A model generated the notes under the pieces. That model was given only the letters and a program-made list of their open reading frames with translations, was not told the origin of the DNA and made no database searches. Position numbers and translations under genes: made by a program. A DNA stretch of 64,000 bases from Streptococcus oralis (GTDB lineage Bacteria; Bacillota; Bacilli; Lactobacillales; Streptococcaceae). The number at the start of each line of letters is the position of its first letter. The first letter of the stretch is position 1. The stretch spans positions 1,139,501 to 1,203,500 of the forward strand of contig NZ_CP029257.1 in assembly GCF_024399415.1 (NCBI RefSeq). The letters run 5' to 3'. Shown one piece after another: positions 19,676 to 28,858 of this stretch.

Positions 19676-21958
19676 ATGCGTTTTAATCAATTCAGCTATC
19701 AACCAACCACTAGTTCTCAACGATTTGCAGAATTAGAAGGTCTTGGTCTAAAGCTGTCACCCCAACTGTCCTTAAAAAGACAGTTTGAAGACTTCATTCG
19801 TTGGAGTTTTTTCACTTATTCTAACACGGATTATGCCTTGTCGACTTTGGCTGCGGATAAAGAAACAGATTTAGTAACCTTTTTCCAGTCAGACCGTGAG
19901 TTAACTGCAGAGATTTTCTACACAGTAGTTTTTCAACTTTTAGGATTTAGCTATCTTGTTGACTTTGAGGATGCCGAACAGTTTCGTAAAGAAACTGCTT
20001 TTCCTATTGTTTATGGAGATCTCATTGAAAATCTTTATCAATTGCTCAATACGCGAACGAAAAAAGGAAATACGCTTATCGATCAGCTTGTTAGTGATGG
20101 ACTCATTTCAGAAGACAATCACTACCACTACTTTAACGGTAAGAGCTTAGCAACCTTCTCTACTCATGATGTCATTCGTGAAGTCGTGTATGTCGAGAGT
20201 CGTGTGGATACTGATAAAGACGGACTCCCTGACTTAGTCAAGGTCAGCATTATTCGCCCGCGTTATGATGGACAGATTCCTTCAGTCATGACTGCCAGCC
20301 CTTATCACCAAGGGACCAACGATAAAGCCAGTGACAAAGCTCTCTACAAAATGGAAGGAGAGCTTGAGGTCAAACCGCCCCACATCATTGAACTTGAGGA
20401 ACCTAAGCTGAATTTAGTCGAACCTCATGGTCAAGCAGAAGTCGTCTTAGAAGCTGAAGAAAAGCTATCTCATATCAATAGCTCATACACACTCAATGAC
20501 TACTTCCTCCCACGTGGATTTGCCAATCTCTATGTATCAGGTGTTGGAACCAAAGATTCTCAAGGTCTCATGACCAATGGTGACTACCAGCAGATTGAGG
20601 CCTATAAAAATGTCATTGATTGGCTCAATGGTCGTTGTCGTGCTTTCACAGACCACACGCGCAAGCGCCAAATCAAGGCTGACTGGTCAAACGGCAAAGT
20701 CGCAACAACAGGTATTTCCTATCTAGGTACCATGTCCAATGGTCTCGCCACCACTGGTGTTGATGGCTTGGAAGTGATCATCGCAGAAGCAGGTATTTCC
20801 TCTTGGTACAACTACTATCGGGAAAATGGTCTAGTGACCAGCCCAGGGGGCTATCCAGGTGAGGATTTTGACTCACTTGCTGAATTGACCTACTCTCGCA
20901 ACCTCCAAGCTGGTGACTATATTCGTGGCAATGAAGCTTATCAAGCAGACTTAGAAAAGGTTAAAGAGAAACTCGATCGCAAGACTGGTGACTACAATCA
21001 GTTTTGGCATGACCGCAACTATCTGCTCAATGCTCACAAGGTTCAAGCTGAGGTCGTCTTTACGCATGGTTCCCAGGATTGGAACGTCAAACCTCTTCAT
21101 GTTTACCAGATGTTTCATGCCCTTCCTAGCCATATCAATAAGCACCTCTTTTTCCATCATGGTGCCCATGTTTATATGAATAACTGGCAGTCGATCGACT
21201 TCCGCGAGTCCATGAATGCCTTGTTAAGTATGAAATTGTTAGGACTTGACTCAAGCTACCAACTTCCGACTGTCATTTGGCAGGACAATATCGCACCGCA
21301 AAAATGGCAAGGTCTTGATAACTTTGGCAAACAGGATGAACTGCATACCTTCTCTCTTGGTAATGAGGAAAAAGTGATTCAAAACCAGTATGATCAAAAA
21401 GATTTTGATCGTTATGGTAAGACTTACCAGACCTTCAACACCGAACTTTACCAAGGAAAAGCTAATCAGATCACCATTGACCTTCCAGTAAGTCAAGACA
21501 TTCACTTAAATGGGCGAGTAGAGCTAAAACTTCGTGTCAAATCAAGTACAAACAAGGGCTTATTATCAGCCCAACTGCTAGAACTTGGACAAAAGAAATA
21601 TCTACAGCCTTATCCAGCCGTCTTAAGTGCTAGAACCATTGATAATGGTCGTTACCACATGTTAGAAAATCTCTGTGAACTACCATTCAACCCAAGTGCC
21701 CAACGTGTCATCACCAAAGGCTACCTTAATCTTCAAAATCGAACCAATCTCTTGACGATTGAAGAAATCCAACCAAATGAATGGATGGACTTCAAGCTAG
21801 AGCTTCAACCAACTATCTACAAACTTAAAGAAGGAGATACTGTCCGTTTGGTTCTCTATACAACAGACTTTGAGATTACAATTCGAGATAATACAGACTA
21901 TCACTTGACTGTTGATTTAGCACAGTCTAGTCTTATCCTACCTTGTCAAAAGGTATAA
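19676..21958 (+). CDS. pepX: X-prolyl dipeptidyl aminopeptidase
   Basis: Serine peptidase (S15) releasing X-Pro dipeptides in the cytosol, used in proline-rich peptide nutrition. It has 760 aa. An N-terminal helical domain is followed by the alpha/beta-hydrolase domain with S348 in GISYLGT, D468 in GSQDWNV and H498 in HHGAHVY, the same numbers as lactococcal PepX. The C-terminal beta-rich jelly roll runs from about 560. The ATG has AAAGGAGAG. Directly downstream lies a decayed copy of its own last 530 bases. Confidence 0.97.
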   Translation: MRFNQFSYQPTTSSQRFAELEGLGLKLSPQLSLKRQFEDFIRWSFFTYSNTDYALSTLAADKETDLVTFFQSDRELTAEIFYTVVFQLLGFSYLVDFEDAEQFRKETAFPIVYGDLIENLYQLLNTRTKKGNTLIDQLVSDGLISEDNHYHYFNGKSLATFSTHDVIREVVYVESRVDTDKDGLPDLVKVSIIRPRYDGQIPSVMTASPYHQGTNDKASDKALYKMEGELEVKPPHIIELEEPKLNLVEPHGQAEVVLEAEEKLSHINSSYTLNDYFLPRGFANLYVSGVGTKDSQGLMTNGDYQQIEAYKNVIDWLNGRCRAFTDHTRKRQIKADWSNGKVATTGISYLGTMSNGLATTGVDGLEVIIAEAGISSWYNYYRENGLVTSPGGYPGEDFDSLAELTYSRNLQAGDYIRGNEAYQADLEKVKEKLDRKTGDYNQFWHDRNYLLNAHKVQAEVVFTHGSQDWNVKPLHVYQMFHALPSHINKHLFFHHGAHVYMNNWQSIDFRESMNALLSMKLLGLDSSYQLPTVIWQDNIAPQKWQGLDNFGKQDELHTFSLGNEEKVIQNQYDQKDFDRYGKTYQTFNTELYQGKANQITIDLPVSQDIHLNGRVELKLRVKSSTNKGLLSAQLLELGQKKYLQPYPAVLSARTIDNGRYHMLENLCELPFNPSAQRVITKGYLNLQNRTNLLTIEEIQPNEWMDFKLELQPTIYKLKEGDTVRLVLYTTDFEITIRDNTDYHLTVDLAQSSLILPCQKV

Positions 21959-21960
21959 TC

Positions 21961-22465
21961 TACCAGACTTTCAATATGGAAGGATTCAAAGGAAAAGTCA
22001 ATGAATTTGACCATTGAACTTCCTATAACCAAAGTTTTCCACTTGAACAGTCGAATCAAACATAAACTTTGTATCAAATCCAGTTCATCTGAAAGCATTT
22101 TAGAAGCCCCTAGACGGAACTTGGACAAAAGATACTCCCTCTAACCAACATGTGTAACCATTTATCATACACGCTACCAGACCACATGTTGGAAATCTCT
22201 GTGAATTACATTTAGAGTAAATTCACAAAACGCCGTGACAAAAAGCTACCCAAATTGAATGATTCACTGTCATTAAAGAACATCAATGTAGATGAACGAA
22301 TCGCTACCCAGTTTATCTGCACGCAACTAGTGACAAGTTAAAAGAAGGAGAATCTCTCCATCTAGTTCTTTATCTTACTGACTTTGAAATCATCATACAT
22401 GACAATACCGCCTACCACCCGACTGACATTTTCGTTCAGTCCACGCTACTGTACCTTGTAAAAGG
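21961..22465 (+). pseudogene. Degenerate tandem copy of the pepX 3' end
   Basis: The 505 bases after pepX align in order with pepX 21423-21955 (residues about 583-760). Examples: ACCAGACTTTCAATA against ACCAGACCTTCAACA; GACCATTGAACTTCC against CACCATTGACCTTCC; CGGAACTTGGACAAAAGA against TAGAACTTGGACAAAAGA; TACCAGACCACATGTTGGAA against CGTTACCACATGTTAGAA; AAAGAAGGAGAATCTC against AAAGAAGGAGATACTG. Indels and stop codons break every frame, so no protein is made. It is a remnant of a tandem duplication or of a recombination with a second pepX allele. The argR-type gene starts 13 nt after it. Confidence 0.88.
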
Positions 22466-22477
22466 AGTACTTACTTT

Positions 22478-22948
22478 ATGAACAAATCAGAACATCGACA
22501 CCAACTTATCCGCGCCCTCGTTTCAAAAAACAAAATCCACACTCAAGCAGAATTACAAGCCTTATTAGCGGAAAATAATATCCAAGTTACTCAGGCTACC
22601 CTATCACGCGATATCAAAACCATGAACCTTTCAAAAGTGCGCGAAGAGGATAATTCTTACTATGTGCTAAATACAGGCTCTATCTCCAAATGGGAAAAAC
22701 GTCTTGAAAACTATATGGAAGACGCTCTTGTTATGCTGCGTCCTGTGCAACACCAGGTTATTTTGAAAACTTTGCCCGGTTTAGCCCAATCGTTTGGATC
22801 TGTAATTGATTCCTTGGCCTTTCCAGATATCGTTGCAACCCTTTGTGGAGATGACGTCTGCATGATTATCTGTGAAGATGCTACAAAAGCGCAAGCTTGT
22901 TTTGAAAGTCTTAAAAAATATGCACCGCCATTTTTCTTTAATGAATAA
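22478..22948 (+). CDS. argR: ArgR-family transcriptional regulator
   Basis: A 156-aa protein. The N-terminal winged helix has the DNA-contacting [12 protein letters not shown] (38-49). The C-terminal arginine-binding/oligomerisation domain contains GDDVCMIIC in place of the usual GDDT motif and a short FFFNE end. Streptococci carry two or three ArgR paralogues (ArgR, AhrC), so which one this is cannot be decided here. It is placed after pepX. The ATG is preceded by AAAGGAG located inside the end of the pepX relic, so the duplication may now supply its ribosome site or upstream region. Confidence 0.9.
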   Translation: MNKSEHRHQLIRALVSKNKIHTQAELQALLAENNIQVTQATLSRDIKTMNLSKVREEDNSYYVLNTGSISKWEKRLENYMEDALVMLRPVQHQVILKTLPGLAQSFGSVIDSLAFPDIVATLCGDDVCMIICEDATKAQACFESLKKYAPPFFFNE

Positions 22949-22952
22949 AACA

Positions 22953-22987
22953 AATCCCGTGATTAAAAGATCACGGGAATTTTTTAT
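22953..22987 (+). terminator. Bidirectional terminator argR / 54-aa ORF
   Basis: AATCCCGTGAT-TAAAAG-ATCACGGGAATT with a T tract. On the minus strand it overlaps the stop codon of the 54-aa ORF and ends the obgE transcript. Confidence 0.85.
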
Positions 22988-23148
22988 TTCTTTGACTGTG
23001 TTTCTTCTTTCTTTGTACGCGCCAATCGAAGAGCACGTTTAGGATTTAGACGATTAAACAATTCTTCTAGTTTCTTTTCATTCCACACATCTGCTGCAGA
23101 AACAAAATTTCCATCTGCATCTCGGAATGATATCGGTTTATCTCCCAT
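22984..23148 (-). CDS. Small conserved-looking 54-aa protein downstream of obgE
   Basis: Unrecognised cytosolic protein, 54 aa, MGDKPISFRDADGNF..., with a WNEKKLEELFNRLNPKRALR central stretch that looks helical and basic, and a Lys-rich tail. The start ATG is preceded by AGGAGATTG, where the AGGAG overlaps the obgE stop codon. Stop TAA at 22984-22986. The coding bias is normal and the spacing tight, so I believe it is translated; the function is not known. Confidence 0.75.
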   Translation of the reverse strand: MGDKPISFRDADGNFVSAADVWNEKKLEELFNRLNPKRALRLARTKKEETQSKK

Positions 23149-23157
23149 ATCAATCTC

Positions 23158-24468
23158 CTAGTCTACAAATTCAAACTCAAATTTACCGATGCGAACCAAA
23201 TCACCATCTTTGGCTCCACGTGCACGAAGGGCTTCGTCAACACCCATACCACGAAGCTGACGGGCAAACTTCATGACCGATTCGTCACGGTCAAAGTTGG
23301 TCATGTTAAAGAGTTTCATGAGTTTTTCACCAGAAAGTACCCATGTCGCATCATCATCACGACTAATCTCAAATGCTTTTTCTTCCTCGTCAAAGCCATA
23401 GTAAGCCTCTTCTTCCATATCGGATTCATCATAAATCGGGAATTCTGGAGTCTTGTCTAACAACTCGGCTGTCGCGTCCAAAAGAGTCGCCAACCCTTGC
23501 TTGGTCAATCCAGAAATTGGGAAGATGGCTGGAAGTTCCTCAAACTCATCGTAGTTTGCAGCCAACTTTTCCTTGAAAGTTTTAAGATTTTCCTGACTTT
23601 CAGGCATATCCATCTTGTTGGCTACAATGATCTGCGGACGTTCCATGAGACGAAGGTTATAGGATTCCAATTCCTTATTGATCGCAAGGTAGTCCTCATA
23701 AGGATCACGTCCTTCACTAGCTGACATATCGATGACATGGAGGATAACTCGTGTACGTTCAATATGACGAAGAAACTGGGTTCCAAGACCAACACCTTGA
23801 CTGGCCCCTTCAATCAAACCTGGAAGGTCCGCCACGGCAAAGGATTCACCTGACTGCGTACGAACCATGCCCAGATTAGGCACAATCGTCGTAAAGTGGT
23901 AAGCACCAATTTTAGGTTTAGCTGAAGTGATAACACTAAGCAAAGTTGACTTTCCAACAGATGGGAAACCGACCAAGCCAACATCCGCTAGAATCTTCAA
24001 TTCCAGTTGCAACTCACGTTCTTGACCTGGTTCTCCATTCTCAGAGATTTCAGGTGCAGGATTTTTTGGTGTTGCAAAACGGATGTTTCCACGACCACCT
24101 CGACCGCCATGAGCCACGATAAATTCTTGACCATGTTCAATCAAGTCTGTAATAACCTTACCTGTTTCCGCATCACGTACAGTAGTCCCCTGTGGCACGC
24201 GAACACGTAGATCTTCTGCACCACGTCCGTGCATTCCTTTGGTCATTCCTTTTTCACCGGAATCAGCCTTGAAATGACGGTTATAGCGGAAATCCATCAA
24301 GGTACGTAAGCCTTCGTCTACCACGAAAACAACGTTACCTCCACGTCCACCATCACCACCCCAAGGACCGCCATTAGGGACATATTTTTCACGGCGAAAG
24401 GCAACCATGCCATCGCCACCATTACCAGCCTTGACCTTAATCTTGGCTGTATCTAAAAACATACTCAT
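23158..24468 (-). CDS. obgE: Obg-family GTPase (ObgE/CgtA)
   Basis: Essential ribosome-associated GTPase acting in 50S assembly and the stringent response. It has 436 aa. The Gly-rich Obg fold (1-158) contains GGDGGRGG repeats. The G domain has P-loop [18 protein letters not shown] and NKMD. A C-terminal OCT domain (about 355-436) ends FEFEFVD. Start MSMFLD, with GAGAAGAAA upstream. A hairpin terminator lies between the preceding DUF4044 gene and this one (see findings). Confidence 0.96.
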   Translation of the reverse strand: MSMFLDTAKIKVKAGNGGDGMVAFRREKYVPNGGPWGGDGGRGGNVVFVVDEGLRTLMDFRYNRHFKADSGEKGMTKGMHGRGAEDLRVRVPQGTTVRDAETGKVITDLIEHGQEFIVAHGGRGGRGNIRFATPKNPAPEISENGEPGQERELQLELKILADVGLVGFPSVGKSTLLSVITSAKPKIGAYHFTTIVPNLGMVRTQSGESFAVADLPGLIEGASQGVGLGTQFLRHIERTRVILHVIDMSASEGRDPYEDYLAINKELESYNLRLMERPQIIVANKMDMPESQENLKTFKEKLAANYDEFEELPAIFPISGLTKQGLATLLDATAELLDKTPEFPIYDESDMEEEAYYGFDEEEKAFEISRDDDATWVLSGEKLMKLFNMTNFDRDESVMKFARQLRGMGVDEALRARGAKDGDLVRIGKFEFEFVD

Positions 24469-24483
24469 ATTTTCTTCTCACTT

Positions 24484-24511
24484 TAAAAAGGCTGGGGAGA
24501 ACCCAGTCATT
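24484..24511 (-). terminator. Intra-cluster terminator before obgE
   Basis: GACTGGG-TTCT-CCCCAGCC followed by T5 on the minus strand, about 16 nt upstream of the obgE ATG. It may attenuate transcription entering obgE. Confidence 0.65.
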
Positions 24512-24539
24512 AGTTATTGTTTCTATCCTCGTAGCTTGC

Positions 24540-24674
24540 TTAGAATCTGCTAAAAGCTCCAAGCGCAGTTGCAAAGATACCAGCAAGGGTTACAAACAAC
24601 ATGATGAGCACGACAACAAGTGTCACCTTTTCAAACAATGTTTTTTTGCGTTTTCCGTTATCTCCAAAAGCCAT
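24540..24674 (-). CDS. DUF4044-type single-span membrane protein, 44 aa
   Basis: MAFGDNGKRKKTLFEKVT, then a hydrophobic stretch (VVVLIMLFVTLAGIFATALG) and the end AFSRF. A basic N-terminus followed by one transmembrane helix fits the DUF4044 family of small Firmicute membrane proteins. The ATG is preceded by AGGAG. It lies 29 nt after the PspC-domain gene. Function unknown. Confidence 0.8.
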   Translation of the reverse strand: MAFGDNGKRKKTLFEKVTLVVVLIMLFVTLAGIFATALGAFSRF

Positions 24675-24703
24675 AACTTCTCCTTTTTCTATATAATTCT
24701 AAT

Positions 24704-24892
24704 TTAATATTCTGATGAAACTGGTGCAATCAACCATAAAATGATATAAGCAAGGACTCCTGTCCCATAACAAAATGCAAGAACAGCCCAAATGACACGA
24801 ACAATTGTTGGATCAATATCAAAATAATGAGCAACTCCTGCGCATACTCCACCAATTTTTTGATCTTTTCCGCTTCTCATTAATTTTTTCAT
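24704..24892 (-). CDS. PspC-domain small membrane protein
   Basis: A 62-aa protein consisting of a PspC domain: KIGGVCAGVAHYFDIDP, followed by a hydrophobic segment (VRVIWAVLAF... AYIILWLIAP). In Firmicutes, short PspC proteins sit in the membrane and are linked to envelope stress. It lies 20 nt after the glycolipid synthase gene, consistent with a membrane role. The ATG has AGGAAG. Confidence 0.88.
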   Translation of the reverse strand: MKKLMRSGKDQKIGGVCAGVAHYFDIDPTIVRVIWAVLAFCYGTGVLAYIILWLIAPVSSEY

Positions 24893-24912
24893 TTTTTCTT
24901 CCTCTTATTCTA

Positions 24913-26238
24913 TTATTTGAATTCGTCTCTCCAATAATCTCTGATGCTAGACAATTGTTTTCGAGACGCTCTTAAAATACGCTTGGATTCTTTTACTGGG
25001 CTTGTAACAGCTTGTTGAGGTAGATAGAGAATCGTTTTTAAGAAGCGCTGAGTGACAGGTTGTCCATCATGTAGCTCATGTTCAAAGTTATTTGAGATAA
25101 TGGCATCAAGGTAAAACTCATGAACTCGTTTCCCAAAATTTTCAGCCGAAATCTCGTACAACTTATCAGCCAACTTTTGTTCAGACATATCAGGAGTAGC
25201 GATCAATGCTTCAAGGATAGCGCCCGCAAGCTCTCGTTCTCCATAGTAGAGGGTCCCAAACATTTTATCATTGATCAGATTTTCAAGATAGGGATTGCCA
25301 TGAGCAATAACAGGCGTTCCACTGGCTAGACTTTCTAGATAGGTTAAACCCTGAGTTTCACTCGTAGAGGCTGAAATAAAGAAATCAGCTGCTTTATAGT
25401 ACAAGGCTGTCTCACTCGGAGCAATCATACCTGTAAAAATCACATGTTTTTGTATGTTTAATTTCTCTGCTTGTTCTTTCAGACTGTCCAGATAAGGTCC
25501 GTCTCCAGCAACAACCAACTTCACCTTGTCTTCTTCTTTCAAAACCTGCGCAAAGGCAGCTAAGACTGCTTGGATATTCTTCTCATAAGAAATACGCGAA
25601 AGACTCAGCAGCATTTTCTCACCTTCCTGAATACCCAACTTCGAACGAAGTTCTTGCAAGTTTTCCTCTTTGATCTCAGGTCGTTCAAACTTAGCCAGCT
25701 CAATTCCAGTTGGGATGACACGCTTTTCAACCTTGACTTTGTATTTAGATAAAAGGTCACGAACAATCTCACTAGGGCAAATCACGCCATCTACATCATG
25801 AAGGAAGCCACGCACCAAATATTTTACCATACTCGGACGAATTAGCATGCCCTTAGCAATGTAATGCACATAGTCTTCATACTGGGTATGGTAGGTATGA
25901 ATAACTGGAATTTTCAATTCTCTCGCAATCCAAATCCCTAACAAACCAAGTGAAAATTCTGTCTGGGTATGAATGATATCGAGTTGATACTGCTTGGCAA
26001 TTTCAAGCGCCTTTGTAAAACCTCGGTAGGCAAATCGTCGATCCTTAAATGCAAAGAAAGGGACACTCGGAATGCGAATAATTTGCCAATCCTCGTATCG
26101 GTTCACGTCTTTATCAGTTGTTGTAAAGATAAAAACTGCATGCCCCTGCTTTTCAAGCTCAGTTTTCAAGGTCCGAATACTAGTCGCGACCCCGGAAACC
26201 TGAGGGAAATAGGTATCTGTAAATAAACCAATTCGCAT
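24913..26238 (-). CDS. GT4 glycosyltransferase, probable glucosyl-diacylglycerol synthase
   Basis: A 441-aa GT-B glycosyltransferase of family GT4. N-terminal FTDTYFPQVSGVATSIR, C-terminal SISYEKN-like donor site (LSRISYEKNIQA) and an E-x7-E motif near FISASTSETQGLTYLES. In pneumococcus the gene next to cpoA makes alpha-glucosyl-diacylglycerol, the lipid that CpoA extends and that anchors lipoteichoic acid. The C-terminal about 60 residues are basic, suited to membrane association. The ATG at 26238 is preceded by GAGGTAA, 8 nt after cpoA. Confidence 0.88.
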   Translation of the reverse strand: MRIGLFTDTYFPQVSGVATSIRTLKTELEKQGHAVFIFTTTDKDVNRYEDWQIIRIPSVPFFAFKDRRFAYRGFTKALEIAKQYQLDIIHTQTEFSLGLLGIWIARELKIPVIHTYHTQYEDYVHYIAKGMLIRPSMVKYLVRGFLHDVDGVICPSEIVRDLLSKYKVKVEKRVIPTGIELAKFERPEIKEENLQELRSKLGIQEGEKMLLSLSRISYEKNIQAVLAAFAQVLKEEDKVKLVVAGDGPYLDSLKEQAEKLNIQKHVIFTGMIAPSETALYYKAADFFISASTSETQGLTYLESLASGTPVIAHGNPYLENLINDKMFGTLYYGERELAGAILEALIATPDMSEQKLADKLYEISAENFGKRVHEFYLDAIISNNFEHELHDGQPVTQRFLKTILYLPQQAVTSPVKESKRILRASRKQLSSIRDYWRDEFK

Positions 26239-26246
26239 AAATTACC

Positions 26247-27290
26247 TCACTTTTTGCCCAAAGCAGCCTGTTCTCGATAAAATTTTAACCAGATTTCCAA
26301 CAAATGCTCCTCAGAGTACTCTTTGGAGATCTCGCGAGCTTTTTCTTTCAAGTCCTTTAAGGCTTCAGGGTCATTCTTGTATTCTAGGATTGCTTCTCTC
26401 ATCTCGGAAACATCACTTGTAGCACGATAATTCCCATCAAGAATAACCTTATATAAATCCAAGTCCCTCAACATAATAGGAGCCTCGCAACTAGCGGCCT
26501 CTAAGATAGTCATAGGGAATAATTCATTGTAACTTGGTAGCAAGAATAGATCCGCCATAGCGTAAAGTTCCCGCATCCGTTCCGGTGACACAATCCCAGG
26601 GAAAATAAGATTTTCAGGTGGATTGTCCATTATCTTCTTGTAGCGTTCATAACCATCCGTCATCCCACCAAATGAAAAACCACCTGCCCAGATAAAGGTA
26701 ATTTCTGGCAATTCCTCAGCAAGACGGATAAAATCATCAATTCCTTTACGTTTCTGAACCTGACCCGCACCGATTACGACAAACTGATCTTCCGCAAGAT
26801 CCATTTCCTTCCGGAGTTGTGCAACCTGTTCAGTTGGTAATGGATGCCATTTTTCTTTATTTACAAAGTTTGGAATATAAGTTACTTTTTCACGCGGAAT
26901 ACCAGCAGCCACTAAATCCTCGATAAACATAGGATTGACCACCACCAAGTGTTCCATTCGGTTGTAAAAGGAAAAAACATAGCGTTTGACAATTCCTTTT
27001 AGGAAAAATGGAATCTTCAAACTCCCCTCAAGCGTATCAGGCAAAAAATGCACATAGCCAATTTTTCTCCCAGAGCGTTTCTTTTGGAAAGTAGATAAAT
27101 AATAGGGGAAATCAATGGTATGAAAGTGAGTTACATCCGCTTCTACAGGAAGATTCTCTGTAACAATCAACTGATCTTTGGCATCACGGTGAAGGAGACT
27201 AACCAATTCTCGATAAGCTCCTGACACTCCTTGACCAGCTACTTTTTCACTTGAACTCAGCATATTAATACGCAATTTTTCGTTTTCCAT
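26247..27290 (-). CDS. cpoA: CpoA-type glycosyltransferase (galactosyl-glucosyl-diacylglycerol synthase)
   Basis: A 347-aa GT4 enzyme. It closely resembles my recollection of pneumococcal CpoA (KLRINMLSSSEKVAGQGVSG; SYNELFPMTILEAASCEAP holds the E-x7-E motif). CpoA adds galactose to glucosyl-diacylglycerol; cpoA mutants show altered beta-lactam susceptibility. I choose the ATG at 27290 (MENEKLR): the ATG three codons upstream overlaps the promoter -10 hexamer and could not be transcribed from it. No Shine-Dalgarno is present; a leaderless mRNA is likely. Confidence 0.9.
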   Translation of the reverse strand: MENEKLRINMLSSSEKVAGQGVSGAYRELVSLLHRDAKDQLIVTENLPVEADVTHFHTIDFPYYLSTFQKKRSGRKIGYVHFLPDTLEGSLKIPFFLKGIVKRYVFSFYNRMEHLVVVNPMFIEDLVAAGIPREKVTYIPNFVNKEKWHPLPTEQVAQLRKEMDLAEDQFVVIGAGQVQKRKGIDDFIRLAEELPEITFIWAGGFSFGGMTDGYERYKKIMDNPPENLIFPGIVSPERMRELYAMADLFLLPSYNELFPMTILEAASCEAPIMLRDLDLYKVILDGNYRATSDVSEMREAILEYKNDPEALKDLKEKAREISKEYSEEHLLEIWLKFYREQAALGKK

Positions 27291-27297
27291 ACCTTTC

Positions 27298-27306
27298 ATT
27301 ATACCA
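27298..27306 (-). promoter_or_regulatory. Extended -10 promoter of cpoA, leaderless arrangement
   Basis: TGG-TATAAT on the minus strand with exactly 7 nt to the ATG at 27290. It follows a probable terminator of the upstream dnaG-rpoD unit, which supports an independent start of the glycolipid genes. Confidence 0.65.
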
Positions 27307-27330
27307 TTTTATTTCCAGAAAATCAGCAAA

Positions 27331-27390
27331 AGAAAGAAGAGACCAAAGGAAAAAGGATAAAATTACCTTATTTTCCAATCGTCTCTTTCA
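27331..27390 (-). terminator. Probable terminator of dnaG-rpoD-DUF59
   Basis: AAAGAGAC ... GTCTCTT on the minus strand with additional GGAAAA ... TTTTCC pairing and a pyrimidine-rich CTTTCTTTT tail. The T tract is imperfect, so efficiency is uncertain. Confidence 0.5.
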
Positions 27391-27402
27391 TTTTTTTAGT
27401 CT

Positions 27403-27732
27403 TTATTTAATTCCTAGGGCGATACGCGCGTATCGGCTCATTTTTTCAACTGTCCAAGCTGGATACCAGACCAATTTAACTTCGGTATTGGTTACCTCAG
27501 GCACATCTGTCATCGCATCATGTATCTGGTCTGTCAAAAGGTCAGCCAGTGGGCAGCCCATAGTTGTCAAAGTCATATCAATTTCAGTGTGACCTGTTTC
27601 ACCATCAAAACGAATTTCATAAATCAAACCTAGGTTGACAATATCAATCCCCAACTCAGGGTCGATGACTTCTTCCAAAGCATTTAAAATGCGTGTTTTG
27701 ATCGTTTCAATTTGCTCTTCTGTATAAGCCAT
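27403..27732 (-). CDS. DUF59/MIP18-family iron-sulfur assembly-type protein (SufT-like)
   Basis: A 109-aa protein with the MIP18 fold: VIDPELGIDIVNLGLIYE and the conserved MTLTTMGCPLADLL, whose Cys is the presumed Fe-S or partner-binding residue. Members help deliver Fe-S clusters. I choose the ATG at 27732, 5 nt after GAGGA, over an in-frame GTG four codons upstream. It lies 15 nt after rpoD and is therefore cotranscribed with dnaG-rpoD. Confidence 0.87.
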   Translation of the reverse strand: MAYTEEQIETIKTRILNALEEVIDPELGIDIVNLGLIYEIRFDGETGHTEIDMTLTTMGCPLADLLTDQIHDAMTDVPEVTNTEVKLVWYPAWTVEKMSRYARIALGIK

Positions 27733-27746
27733 GTTATTCCTCACTC

Positions 27747-28856
27747 TTAGTCTTCAATAAAATCACGAAGCGGTTTGCTGCGACTTGGTTGGCGCAATTT
27801 TCTCAAAGCCTTGGCCTCGATCTGACGGATACGCTCACGAGTCACGTTAAAGACTTTCCCAACATCTTCAAGAGTACGCATTTTCCCATCGTCCAAACCG
27901 AAGCGCAAGCGCAAGACGTTTTCTTCACGGTCTGTAAGAGTATCCAAGACTTCATCCAACTGCTCACGCAAGACGATACGAGTTGTGTAGTCTACTGGAT
28001 TTTCAATCACTTCGTCTTCGATAAAGTCCCCAAGATGGCTATCGTCCTCTTCACCAATCGGTGTTTCAAGTGATACTGGTTCTTGAGCGATTTTTAGGAT
28101 TTCACGGACCTTGTCAGGTGTCATATCCATACGCTCAGCGATTTGTTCAGGAGTCGGATCTTGCCCCAATTCTTGAAGGAGATTACGTTGTTCACGGACA
28201 AGCTTGTTAATGGTTTCTACCATGTGGACAGGGATACGAATAGTACGGGCCTGGTCAGCGATGGCACGGGTAATCGCCTGACGAATCCACCAAGTTGCAT
28301 ACGTAGAAAACTTAAATCCTTTTGAATAGTCAAACTTGTCAACAGCCTTCATCAAGCCCATGTTTCCTTCTTGGATCAAGTCAAGAAACTGCATGCCACG
28401 CCCTACGTAGCGCTTAGCGATAGAAACCACCAAACGAAGGTTGGCTTCTGCAAGACGTTGTTTGGCTTCGATATCACCAGCCTCAACTGCTAGGGCCAAT
28501 TCTTTTTCCTCTTCGTTGGTCAAGAGAGGAACGACCCCGATTTCCTTCAAATACATACGGACTGGGTCATTAACCTTGGCAGAAGTTGAGCCAATCAAGT
28601 CCTCATCACTGAGTTCTGGTTCTTCTTCTGCACTAAGCACACGTGCACTTGGATTTCCTTCGTTGTCTGTGATAGAAATGCCAGCATCCTGAATCCGTTG
28701 CAAAAGGTCTTCAATGCCGTCTGCATCGAGGGTGAAAGGAATAACCAGACTTGAATTGATTTCATCATCTGTTGCTGTTCCTGTTTTTTTGTGGTTACGG
28801 ATAAAGTCTGCTACTTGCACATCAAATGTGGTTACTTCTTTTTGTTTTGTTGCCAT
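27747..28856 (-). CDS. rpoD: Primary sigma factor RpoD (SigA)
   Basis: Housekeeping sigma-70 factor, 369 aa: a divergent region 1.1, then region 1.2 ([16 protein letters not shown]), region 2 (core and -10 recognition, [20 protein letters not shown]), region 3 and region 4 with the -35 HTH ([20 protein letters not shown]). The ATG has GGAG and follows dnaG by 2 nt. dnaG-rpoD is the classical macromolecular synthesis operon. Confidence 0.98.
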   Translation of the reverse strand: MATKQKEVTTFDVQVADFIRNHKKTGTATDDEINSSLVIPFTLDADGIEDLLQRIQDAGISITDNEGNPSARVLSAEEEPELSDEDLIGSTSAKVNDPVRMYLKEIGVVPLLTNEEEKELALAVEAGDIEAKQRLAEANLRLVVSIAKRYVGRGMQFLDLIQEGNMGLMKAVDKFDYSKGFKFSTYATWWIRQAITRAIADQARTIRIPVHMVETINKLVREQRNLLQELGQDPTPEQIAERMDMTPDKVREILKIAQEPVSLETPIGEEDDSHLGDFIEDEVIENPVDYTTRIVLREQLDEVLDTLTDREENVLRLRFGLDDGKMRTLEDVGKVFNVTRERIRQIEAKALRKLRQPSRSKPLRDFIED

Positions 28857-28858
28857 TA

